This document shows, one piece after another, positions 31,896 through 41,119 of a DNA stretch of 64,000 bases. Origin of the DNA: Isoetes taiwanensis. Taxonomy: Eukaryota > Streptophyta > Lycopodiopsida > Isoetales > Isoetaceae. The position numbers and the translations under genes are program-made. The DNA lies in contig JAJEKV010000097.1 of assembly GCA_021234155.1 (NCBI GenBank), positions 1,982,001 to 2,046,000 on the forward strand, given 5' to 3'. Below the pieces are notes generated by a model. The model saw only the letters and a list, made by a program, of their open reading frames with translations. It was not told where the DNA came from and searched no databases. Position 1 is the stretch's first letter; each line of letters starts with the position of its first letter.

Positions 31896-32700
31896 TTATT
31901 TTAATGTTGATTTGGCAAACCTGGGAATCACTAGAGTCACTTGGGTTATCAATGGCCCCCTTTCTCTCTCAGTTGCCTTATCAATTAAATCCCTGTTTGT
32001 CCGTGAATCTGTTATAGGGATGGTTGCACCACCCGCAAGGAAGGCAAGGATATCCCCCATCTTCTGCATTATCACATTTTCTTGAGTAGCCAGTTTAGCA
32101 GCCAATTGCTCACTACTTTACTTATCAGGCTGCATATTACTAGTTCCATCACCAGAACCATCGTCCATTTTTTAGTTGGATAAGTCCACAAGGCTTTTGA
32201 TTGCTGAACATTTCAGGTTGCCATAAGGGCCTTTAGGAGATTTGACAAGTACATGCATGAGGGATAGTTCAAGAAAGTCTTTTACCTGCTCATCACGCAC
32301 AAAACAGTGACATCTTCTAACACCCATCAGAGCCTCTCGAGCAATATAACCTCCAACATGAAGCTCCAAAAATGTTGTGTCAATTGGAGTAAAAGCCTCG
32401 ATGAGGTAAGCAGCCATAGACGAGAGGAAACCATCTTTATTTAAGGGCTCTCTTCTCCTTAGTAAGTAGCTCGTACTTGATCTCACCACTTAGAAAAGGG
32501 TCCCGATCCTCATCCTCTTCTGATTCTTCTTCATGATCCAGATCCTGATCCGTATGAAAGAATATTATTGTTAAGTCTGGATCATCTAGAAGAAAACATT
32601 CCCATGCACTGCTATTGTCACCCTTGGCCCTGATTGAAGACAGCCGGAATCATCGGCTGGACTTGTATTGCTGCTTTGTGGACTTCGCAAAGGCTTTTTG
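31896..32700 (-). pseudogene. 3' part of an unidentified minus-strand gene, possibly methyltransferase-like
   Basis: The frame at 32172-32489 reads GFLSSMAAYLIEAFTPIDTT, FLELHVGGYIAREALMG and RRCHCFVRDEQVKDFLEL. The pattern loosely resembles the SAM-binding end of class I DNA methyltransferases (a D-x-F-x-G-G loop followed by GR.C...E.D), here with ELHVGG. Further frames at 31896-32105 follow after stops. The left and right parts of the gene appear separated by the non-LTR element at 32.7-34.4 kb. The functional reading is weak. Confidence 0.3.
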
Positions 32701-32705
32701 ATACT

Positions 32706-34400
32706 GGCCCCCCCCGAAAAGTTAGGCTAGATCACGTCAGCTGGGGCTCCCGCTGCTGTCGCGAGAATGCCATATCTGAGGTTGTATGAGAGTTGTTTTG
32801 GCGGGATCGCGACCAGGCCAAGCATTCACCAGTAGTATCGAGTCGGCGGGGTTGCCCCCTCTACGCCAACACTTTTTGGCCTCTACATTGTCGATTAGAG
32901 CCCCGGCTTCCCGAGCATGGGGGATGGCATACGGCTTTTGCACTGTGTCATCCGCCCGACTCATCTATCGCGGGGCGATGTTGGCCTTCTTTGGCCCACA
33001 CCCCGAAGCTATCGCGATCTCACTGGATGCCCTAGACACATTTTGTCGGGGCTCACGGACATGCGCGTCAATCTGGCCAAGACCGGGGTGGTTCTCATAT
33101 CCTCTTCCGTCACCCCATGCCTCCCCGCACTCACATATCCGGGGGCGGCTGGACGCGTCAGCCCACCTACAAGTACCTAGGGTGGAGTTCCCCTCCTGCC
33201 AAACGGCGGGAGGCGTCTATCCGCTTATGGGTGACAGCCACGGAAAGCGCTTTATGCCATGCGTAACAACAAATCCACCGGGCGAGCTATATGATTGGGG
33301 CCATCGGTCACATCCGTTCCTCGCACCGGTCGAGCCCTGTCCTTCCAGACGGGTCGAGGTTTGGGGCCCGGGGCCTCTTTGGCGACACGGAATGACTTGG
33401 AGCAGGTGTAGAAGGCATTTTGGCACGCGGCACTTGGGGTGAAACCTTCACCCCCTATCGACTCTCTACTTTGCGGAAATGGATTCTTGCCGCTCACGGG
33501 TAAAACGGTTGATGATAGACCATCGTCTATTTTCGTAAAGTGGTTACTATGGGTGATGCTTTCCCCGCACTCGGGCTTGCACTGTGGCCATGAGTCCGCG
33601 GCAGCCGCTTAGGGCCTTCGAGAGGAGGTAAGAGATCGCTGGTTCGCCCGATGGAACGTCGAGAACCTGATCTTGCATATACCGGGCGCAATGTCGATCG
33701 TGGATACTGCTGGAGTACCTAGATGCTTGTTTCCTTGGCAAGCCTCGGGACCCATTGCTCTAGAGCAGTCAAAATGGCCCATTACAAGGAGCACATCAAC
33801 CCCCGTGTTAGCCCGGGCCCCATGTATCTCTACCACCGTTCCGGTACCGGCCTGGCTGCCAGACTCATTGCCTCCATTCGCGGTGCCCACCATCTTCGCG
33901 ATCGAGGCGAGGCGGGGTGGATTGGGGAGCCCGCCAGACAGCTCTGTCAGTCTTTGCCAAACGGGTGCCATTGAGGATGAGTCTCACACTTTCGAGAGTT
34001 GCCCAACGCTCGGATCGGTCGGGGGCGGTACGGCCCTTTAGTACGGCCGGACGTGCCCTTGCATTTGCCGATGAACACACCGCCAAGATGCGATGCGGGT
34101 CATACATCCAGGGTCATACATCCGGGGAGGACTACTTTTCACCCCGCCCCTTGGCTGTCCGCCCGACTAGGCACTCACGGGGGTGGTGCATGATCTGTAT
34201 ATATTGGGATGTTTTTGCATTTTATATGATTAGCACAGTTTGTCAGCAGGCTGATTGCTGCCAGGTTTTTCCCTCGAAAACCCTTCGGGGCGGGGGTTTT
34301 TTAATCCGGGCAGTAATCCGCTTGCTGCGTTTTTGTATTGGGTCCCATAGACCGATTGGTCTCCGTGGACGATAAAAGTACTTTCCTTCCTTCCTTCCTT
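32706..34400 (+). mobile_element. Degenerate 5'-truncated non-LTR (LINE-type) retrotransposon with (TTCC)n tail
   Basis: Read across frames, 32820-33180 gives TPTLFGLYIVD, the decayed FADD region (THLSRGDVGLLWPTP) and LSGLTDMRVNLAKTGVVLIS of a reverse transcriptase. 33180-33250 gives the TYKYLGW/PAKRREASIRLW region. 33420-33560 gives ALGVKPSPPIDSLLCGNGFL. 33950-34000 gives IEDESHTFESCPT of the C-terminal Cys/His motif. The 3' end has GGGTCCCATAGACC and TTGGTCTCCGTGGACG, also found in the copy at 62.7 kb, followed by a TTCC repeat. It is GC-rich compared with its surroundings and carries many stops. Confidence 0.75.
34340..34400 (+). repeat. Conserved 3' end and TTCC simple-repeat tail of the non-LTR element
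   Basis: GGGTCCCATAGACCGATTGG and GTCTCCGTGGACG are followed by TTTCC(TTCC)n at 34382-34400. The related copy at 62.7 kb has the same box but a (TTCTA)n tail. Confidence 0.8.
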
Positions 34401-34401
34401 A

Positions 34402-35531
34402 GCATTATCATATTCCTCATCTGATATCATAGATATCATAATGAAGATCACATGTGTCATTTTGCGTGCTGTTCGCAGCTCATTATCCTTAACATCATAT
34501 ATAATGAATCCCTCGCTAATAACTTTCAGGCACTCCAGATCATGAGTAGCAGATAGTGCATGCAGATGTGAGTCACCTGAAGGACATACGATAACGATGG
34601 TAAAGGAAATCTCAGTTGTCAATTCTATATAGCTAGTAAAGAAGATGATATAGTCCTTCTGGTTCATCCCCATGTCTCCTCTTCCACCTCTACTGTCCAA
34701 TACAAAGAGTGATATATTTATAGGGCAAGTAGTTGTTCTGGCAAGATCCCTTTATATGCAATGGAGACTGAATAATGGACAGTATCTTCTTCTCTAGTAA
34801 TCTTCTTCACAAGGGCCACTTTTCTTCTCAATTCGGCCAGTACCTTGGGGGGCAGAGTCTCTTTATGTCTTAGCCTTCCAATTCTTTAGGAAGTCCTTTG
34901 ACCAAAATATAAACTTTTTTATGTCATCATTACTGACTTGTATTTGTCCAGTAATCCAATTTCAGATAATGCCACATTCCCCGATAGCCTTTGTAACTCA
35001 ACTCTTCATGGCGACTTCATTGTATGCACTTCTTTCATATGGTCGGCCTTTGCCTAAGCGCATCCTTCTTCGCTTATGTGTTATCTTCAAGAGCAATTTG
35101 CAGTTGGTGTTGTCCTCTTCCTCACGAGAGATTATGGTCTTTGTTTGTTTGTGTTTGCTTCCTTTTTCCTGGAGAAGAGTGCTAGGTCGAACTTGCCATT
35201 TATCTTGGAGAGGTCGACGGACCACTCGGCACCCCTCATTCATTTCCTCTTCGGGGCATGGAGGGTCAGAGGTTGCTATAAGAATAGGCCCTTCATCATC
35301 TAAGGTGAGATCATATGGTGTCACATCTAGGTCGTCTACCCATGACTTCTTACCAGGAATAGACCCGGAATTATTAGGAGTCTTCTTCCACTTTGGCACT
35401 GCAAAACAAGATGAACATGATTTAGCAAACTTTTCTGAACACGAGATCACGCTTAGCGTAAATTTAAAACTTTTGCTAGTATAATTCATGCTTGGTGTGT
35501 TTCTAGCTCCTTTTATAGACCCCTTATCCAT
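34402..35531 (-). pseudogene. 5' part of an unidentified minus-strand gene
   Basis: Two open stretches: 34998-35531 reads CFAVPKWKKTPNNSGSIPGK, then DDLDVTPYDLTLDDEGPILI and basic KRRRMRLGKGRPYERS. 34402-34700 reads MNQKDYIIFFTSYIELTTEI and GDSHLHALSATHDLECLKVI, then RTARKMTHVIFIMISMISDE. Stops fall between them. The second stretch runs directly into the tail of the non-LTR element, which supports an insertion into this gene. The family is unknown. Confidence 0.35.
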
Positions 35532-35661
35532 TCATAACAAGACACTTCATCCTTTACAATCCATATCTTTATTGAAGACTGTTATCCCTAATTGTCCCTT
35601 TAATACGAACACCTCCAGTTCACGCCGAGCGTGTACCCCTCTGCTTAAAACTACTAAAAAC

Positions 35662-35674
35662 TATATTCTAAAAA
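35662..35674. repeat. Left target-site duplication of the retrocopy
   Basis: TATATTCTAAAAA, repeated exactly at 37212-37224. Extending by AAAY on the left gives a 17-bp match with one mismatch. Confidence 0.65.
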
Positions 35675-37211
35675 TTCATGCCAACGACTCATGGGCCGAT
35701 AACGGGCCGGCGATGGCGGCCGCTTTCTTGCAGAAAATCTAGGGGGCGGCAATGGCCGTCCCCATCTCCTTGGTGAATCAGGACTGCCCCGGATGCTGGA
35801 GGGCTGTTAGGGATCTGTGCTGTCGAAGACTGGGCTGGTAGAAGTTTTTTGCAGTCGAAGTCTTCTCTCTTTCGTTCCCTTTCGTGCAAAACCAGGGAAG
35901 CCACCTTCCATTTTCTTCTAGCTTCTAATCCTTCAACAGTTTAGGGGCTCTGAGGTTCTTGGCGAGGTGAGTGCAACTTGGTATTTCTGCTTCTTGTTTT
36001 CGCATCTGCCACAGGGTCCCGGCTATGGGAGGTGTGCCTCAAGTTAGCTTCAGGGGTAAAGTGATGCTCCTCTTCTGCCATTGATTTTGTTCTTGTCAGT
36101 CTCTAGTGGTGCAGGCCGGGAGAATGGTGCCCGATTCCGTGAAAGCGATACAAGCGACCAGAGTATATATCTTTTGCCACAAGAAGCGGGAACCACTCTT
36201 TTAGTGCAGTCCCGGCTAGAAAAATTTTGGGAAGGATCTTCAAGATTAGCTTGGTGTCCGAAACAAATCTGCGGGCCCTGTAGTACTATGATGATTCTAA
36301 GAAGAAGGCGTTGTTGGCATCTATAGTACTATTTTCTGCGAGACTTTTTCTTTATGCTGCCGGTGCTAGTATCGCAAGAGCCAAACCCTTTGATGAAGAC
36401 AAAGCGCCTATGCATTTTACATTGCAAATATTTCATGACTTTGTGGTCGTTTGTCTAACAACTAGCGGGCCTGTGGCTCCCCTTCCCAAAAAGGGGTGGC
36501 TTGAGAATTGGTAGTTTGCGGGAATAGGACAAACTCAAAAGCCATTGACTTCTAGTGGGCGGAGACCCTAGAAAGGTTGAATTCTTGGTCTTGCAGAAGA
36601 CAAGGCCTGCATGGCTAAAGCGAATGGGTCAGGTCGTGGGTCAAGATTCTAGCGGTCTTGCTCCCTCCAGTGCTTGGTGAGAAGAAGGGCTTAGTGCCTT
36701 ATAACATGAGGCACCCCTATAGTATTGTTCGCGGCTGGCGATGGGATCAGACTATCTTCGGCAGGGAAGCTTAAAGAGGATCTTGCCTCTAGTTTGACAG
36801 CAGACCAGTGCGATTGGCTACTCTCTTTCCTGCTGCTGGTAATCTCAGGTCTGGTTTCTTTGCCATATCCGAGGGCCTATTTTTTGAAGCAATGATGCAG
36901 TTGGGGCATAAAAGACAGGAACTCAGCTCCCATAGTATCTGTTTTGGAGAAGAGGCCGGGTAGTTCTTCTCCAGTAACTGGCCCTAGTTGTGTCATTAGA
37001 GTCTAGGAAATTAGTCCTTCTCTCCTGTAGTATCCTACGGAGAAGAAGTTGAGAGAGGCTAAAGAGTACTAGGCTCAGAGTTTGGACTGCTATCCATGGA
37101 TTCGAGAAGTGGTAGCAGCTCTGGGCTCAACTGTATGTATGAAAACGTTTATCCATTGAATACAATAAAGATCCTTGACTTCAAAAAAAAAAAAAAAAAA
37201 AAAGAGCAAAT
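35675..37211 (+). mobile_element. Polyadenylated retrocopy (processed pseudogene or poly(A) retroposon)
   Basis: The segment ends with AATAAA at about 37164, then 15-20 bases later an A-run of about 20 at 37182-37203, and it is bracketed by a 13-bp direct repeat. These are hallmarks of LINE-mediated reverse transcription of a poly(A) RNA. Inside, 36311-36514 reads SARLFLYAAGASIARAKPFD, FTLQIFHDFVVVCLTTSGPV and APLPKKGWLENW, and 36790-36880 gives a hydrophobic LLSFLLLVISGLVSLPYPRA, suggesting a membrane protein. Stops interrupt the frames. Parent gene unknown. Confidence 0.6.
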
Positions 37212-37350
37212 TATATTCTAAAAACAAAGAATCAGAGCATTAATAGAAGCTAATATACCATGTATGTTGTAAGGAAAGAATTTGAATTCATGCAAAGCAT
37301 AATACTCTCTACACAGTCTGTATTTTGTGGCAGAAAGGCAGATTAAATAC

Positions 37351-37466
37351 CTTGAATAGAGGTCCATCAACGTCCTCTGAAACTTGAGAAGAGCTAGGTT
37401 TTGAAAGGCCTCAGCCATCGCTCCCTCGCCTCCATCCACCTCGACCATCTCTGTTTTAGAAGACAT
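37351..37466 (-). CDS. Candidate first coding exon of the 19.96-28.39 kb gene
   Basis: From the ATG at 37466 the frame reads MSSKTEMVEVDGGEGAMAEA, then FQNLALLKFQRTLMDLYS, to a GTATTT donor after 37351. The exon ends in phase 2, whereas the next certain exon (28391) starts in phase 0, so at least one further exon, or a different arrangement, is needed. The protein-like start, the donor and the minus strand make it plausible. It may instead belong to a transposon gene. Confidence 0.3.
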
Positions 37467-38527
37467 CTCCGAACTGCCTAGTAACAAAGCCAGAAGGTCG
37501 CTCAAATAAGTGCTCGAGCTGCTCGAAGAAAAAGAGCTGCCAAAAAATAGCTTTCTACCTGCATGAAAATTTTGAATTTCAAAAGAACCCAATATGCGGT
37601 TTCTAAATATTTTTGACACAAAATAATAATGACGGAGATTTACTTTTCAAAAAAACAACCCATCCGCCGACTTCTTTCATTGACTTTTTAAAAATCAATC
37701 TGGCGAGTTCTTTCATTGATTATTTTTATTCCGCTTAAATGTAGTTAATCTAATCTTTCATCTAATTCGAATTTTTCCTGACCGCTTGTATTTCCCGAGT
37801 GCCTATGATTTCGCGAGCACCTGTGATTTCAAGAACTCGAGACGGCTTCCTAAAGAGTGGCTATAGAAGTCTGGTATGCATCTCATTCCTATAACTTATA
37901 CAACATTTTCCAATAGTAGGCGACTAGGCGTCTGAATAGGCAATTGTTTGCAGTGTCAGAGGAATGTTTCATGTTAACTACAAATCGAAAAAGAAAAGTA
38001 GGATTATGCAAGATTGACTCCATCGATCCGACTGCAAATTGTCACGGAATTCTGCTCGGGAATAAGTATGTCCACGTTATGGTGATTAACTACTGTGCTA
38101 TGGATGAAGCTTTACCTCGTAGACGTTCTGGTTGGAATACAGTTGGTGACAAGTGTTGGAACTTTTGTTGCATGGCCAAGAAACCGATTAAAAAATGCAT
38201 GTAACGAGTACTATATTGAAGAAAGATAGAAGTAGATAAAATTATTGTATTGATGAAAAAAAATTTACGATTATAATCTGGATAAAATAGACATACAAAA
38301 TCTCCCCTGCAAAACTCCCAGACTGAGTCAAGCTCAGTCTACTGAGTAGCTGGGCTATCGATGCTCCCATTTCCATTCTAGTGAATTCTTCAGGTATGAC
38401 CCCAGCAAAAGTCCCAGCTCCAACTCAACTATCTCCGACTCCACCTCCATTGCCACTGGAGCCATTGCGTTGTATGCCGGCTGTGGTAGTGGTTCATGTT
38501 GAGGCAAACGGGCATAGAAGCTGGCTA
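37467..38527. other. Non-coding stretch, nothing firm
   Basis: Possible promoter and 5' UTR region if 37351-37466 is a first exon. No promoter element was clear. No other gene supported. Confidence 0.3.
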
Positions 38528-38842
38528 CTAGAAATGAAGCTCCTGGTTTTGAAATTCAAGCTGGCGGTTGTGAGCTTCACTTTCGTTCAGTGCATGAATA
38601 GCATTATGGAAGTGATCAGATAATATGGCCAGCCTCCTTGTTATGTCAAGGGCCTCAGAGCCCAGACTTAAAATGGTCCTACGCTCTGCGTTCATCGTCA
38701 TCACGTGTTCCAAGTATTCAAGGGGGTGTAATCTTGGTGCAGCTGGAACTGAGCTCGAAGGGACTTCAATTGGACTGCAGCTTGGAGGGGCTTCAACTGG
38801 ACTAGAGCTTGAAGGCGCAATTGAAGCAGAGCTGCGAGTTTG
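38528..38842 (-). CDS. Ser/Pro-rich plus coiled-coil ORF, unidentified
   Basis: After an in-frame stop, the frame reads a low-complexity SSSPVEAPPSCSPIEVPSSS segment, then HPLEYLEHVMTMNAERRTIL and NESEAHNRQLEFQNQELHF. The second half is heptad-like and probably forms a coiled coil. An ATG lies at 38713, inside the frame. It could be the last exon of an element gene. No family is recognised. Confidence 0.3.
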   Translation of the reverse strand, partial: QTRSSASIAPSSSSPVEAPPSCSPIEVPSSSVPAAPRLHPLEYLEHVMTMNAERRTILSLGSEALDITRRLAILSDHFHNAIHALNESEAHNRQLEFQNQELHF

Positions 38843-38939
38843 ATGCGCTTATATGGCACAATCACATCTTGTTCACCAACTGGGTGGTTAATGTAGCTTG
38901 GAATCTAATAGAAGGAAGTTAGATGATTATTAATATTCA

Positions 38940-39305
38940 TGTCTGACGTGTTATATTTATTTATATAATATAATATATATGTAATGATAGACTCAGAAAA
39001 AAATGGACACGCCCGGCGTGTTAAAACTAAGAGTTGAAACAAACTGTATACACGCAGGAGGAAGAAAAAATTTTACATGCCCGGTGTGTTATAATTTATA
39101 GACTCGGAAAAAAAATTGTAAACACATTCGGCGTGTTATAACTAAGAATAGATTCAGAAAAAATATATATACATGTTTGGCGTGCATTGGGCAGGGAAAA
39201 AAAAAAACTATTCACCTTTGATAGATAAGTAGATAGATAAAGGCGATTAAAAACACACTTAGCGTGTATTCGTTGGCATAAAAAACTCACGCTTGGCGTA
39301 TTTTA
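38940..39305. repeat. Array of CACGC(N2)GCGTG-type palindromes
   Basis: Seven degenerate copies: TGTCTGACGTGT near 38941, ACACGCCCGGCGTGT near 39007, ACATGCCCGGTGTGT near 39076, ACACATTCGGCGTGT near 39122, ACATGTTTGGCGTGC near 39171, ACACACTTAGCGTGT near 39255 and TCACGCTTGGCGTA near 39287. They alternate with A-rich spacers of about 35-70 bp. Similar motifs lie at 31.6 and 35.4-35.6 kb. Confidence 0.6.
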
Positions 39306-39929
39306 TATTTTTTCTAAGAAGATCTAACCCTTTTTCTTCTTCGTGAAATATAATACAGAACTGAAAATTATGATGTTAATTGTTCATAACAGAAACTTGC
39401 ATGCTACAACATGTTTCATTCGAGAAGAAAAACTCAACGATTTACTCAAAGAAAAAAGAAGTAGATGAAGTTTATAAAAAGTTATGCTTGCCTTCATAAA
39501 CATCATATGCTTCCACTCGAGTAAGATCGTTGAGCTTTCTTCTTGGATTAAGCTTGCTATAGACATGCATCTTAAAATTAGGTCAGAACTAACCTTGAAT
39601 TTTAAGGCCCTTGTTGAACGCGTAGAGTTGCGATATCCTTTGTAGCCTCTGCTACAGCTGCTTTTTTTACCTGTGGAGAAAAACGAACAGAGTCTTCAAA
39701 TTTAGGAGGCTCACATGCAGTCACAGAAGGTTAGAAATTGCCGAAACCAAACATCCAAAACCCAGAAGGCTAAAAATTGCTAAAACCAGACCTGTTCACC
39801 AAGATTTAAGCATGTTAAGAGGCCGAAAATGCAAACCCAAGCGCGCTAGGAGGGCGGAACAAAACACAGTAGAAGCGCGACTGTCAAATCGTATGAAGAA
39901 AGGAAGAATAGAGAACTTTGAGAGCATGA
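39306..39929. other. Non-coding stretch before the 5' LTR
   Basis: No supported gene or repeat. It ends at the TGTTAC start of the LTR. Confidence 0.3.
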
Positions 39930-40719
39930 TGTTACAGACCAAGGGCAAGTCGCGCTTGCGGCCTTGGGACGGGAGACTGCCTTGAGAATGCCATGGGGTG
40001 GCCTGGAAAGGTTCCGAGCATTATTTACCGCTAGGGGCGGCGTGGGTTTATTTTTTAAATGGCTTTTGCTTCGTATGCAAAAGTGTCATTTAATTAAAAA
40101 TATAAAGGCCCTCTTATAAAACCCCCTAACCATTGATTTATGGGTATGAGGTGGCACCCTTGAATTGGGCAAGAAGTTTAAAAGGAAAAGTTCATCATTG
40201 TAACGTCGCATTTGGAGCAGGCAGTCGGATCTGTTAAAAGGGTCCGATTCTATTGATAGGGAGGTCGATTTTTGCTCTAGAAAAGGCCCATCTGCCTTTT
40301 TTCCAGTTATTCTTAGCCTATTGGCCTTTTAAAAGGATTTGGTGACGTTTTTTTAGATCGTAGTTGTCCTCTGGAGCCAAGCAATTGGAGCACTATGTTT
40401 CTCTTTGGTGCTTGATCTTCTGCTTTCTGGAGGTTTTAGACCGTTTCGAATTGATTAGGAATCAATTCGACTTGTTCCAAGGAACTCCATAATTTGGTGC
40501 TGCTTATGAGGTCACTCCATTCTTGGAGCGTTCATGACTTCTCTTTGAGCAATACTGTTGTTGCAGTATTGAGTTCTAGCGATAGAACTTCTGAAGCTGG
40601 GCTTCAGGCTGATCCCGGGGATCATTAGCAGTTGTGCATGGGGAGTTCTGAGAACTCACGGTTGAGGGGAACTCTGGGAGTTATAGGTAGCGCAATCGGA
40701 CCTACTTTCTGTAGTGACA
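39930..40719 (+). repeat. 5' LTR of the Ty3/gypsy element
   Basis: Starts TGTTACAGACCAAGGGCAAG and ends CTACTTTCTGTAGTGACA, with TG...CA termini. It matches 60250-60983 along its whole length except for about 60 bp around 40545-40605 that is missing from the 3' LTR. Confidence 0.85.
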
Positions 40720-40736
40720 GTTTGATATCAGAGCAG
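40720..40736 (+). other. Primer-binding site, initiator-Met tRNA type
   Basis: TTTGATATCAGAGCAG starts two bases after the LTR. It is one or two changes from the TGGTATCAGAGC sequence complementary to the 3' end of tRNA-iMet used by most plant Ty3/gypsy elements. Confidence 0.7.
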
Positions 40737-40747
40737 AGTTTAGAGCC

Positions 40748-41119
40748 ATGGCTGGTCCAACACAGGGTATGGCGCAACCCATTGATGGTTTGCCGACTAT
40801 AGCTTTAACGGTTGGCATAGTACCTGCGCTCCGAGACATCCATTTGGAAGACTTGCCTGTGTTCGATTTTGAAACGATGTTGCAGGCACAACCCAGTGTA
40901 GGGTTGTCAACTCCCTCTATGACTGCTGTTAATATACAGCCTCTTAGTGATGCCGGACACCCTAGGGGTAATCCAGTTCCACAGGCAGGCTTGGCAGCTA
41001 GTGGGGCGAGTACTGTTGTCCTGGGGGGTTCACCTAAATTATGGGGTATGAAACATGTGAGTGCACCAAATGGGTTTTTTTATTGCCTCTCTAGTACCGT
41101 ATACGTAAGAAAAATATAA
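40748..41119 (+). pseudogene. N-terminus of gypsy gag, truncated
   Basis: The ATG lies 28 bases after the 5' LTR and the first 100 or so residues (MAGPTQGMAQPIDGLPTIAL onward) are Pro/Ser/Ala-rich, as at the start of gag. The frame ends after 123 codons with residues unlike gag. The capsid core is found only at 56,062, on the far side of the inserted DNA. Confidence 0.55.

Noticed and set aside
32786-33442. 218-codon plus-strand ORF as an independent gene
   Set aside because: It is one frame of a decayed LINE reverse transcriptase; the conserved RT residues are spread over all three frames.
33673-34107. Overlapping ORFs on both strands near 33.7-34.1 kb as genes
   Set aside because: Part of the same GC-rich LINE copy; only the IEDESHTFESCP frame has family support.
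34921-35484. 187-codon plus-strand ORF
   Set aside because: It is antisense to the more protein-like minus-strand frame at 34998-35531 and has no domain.
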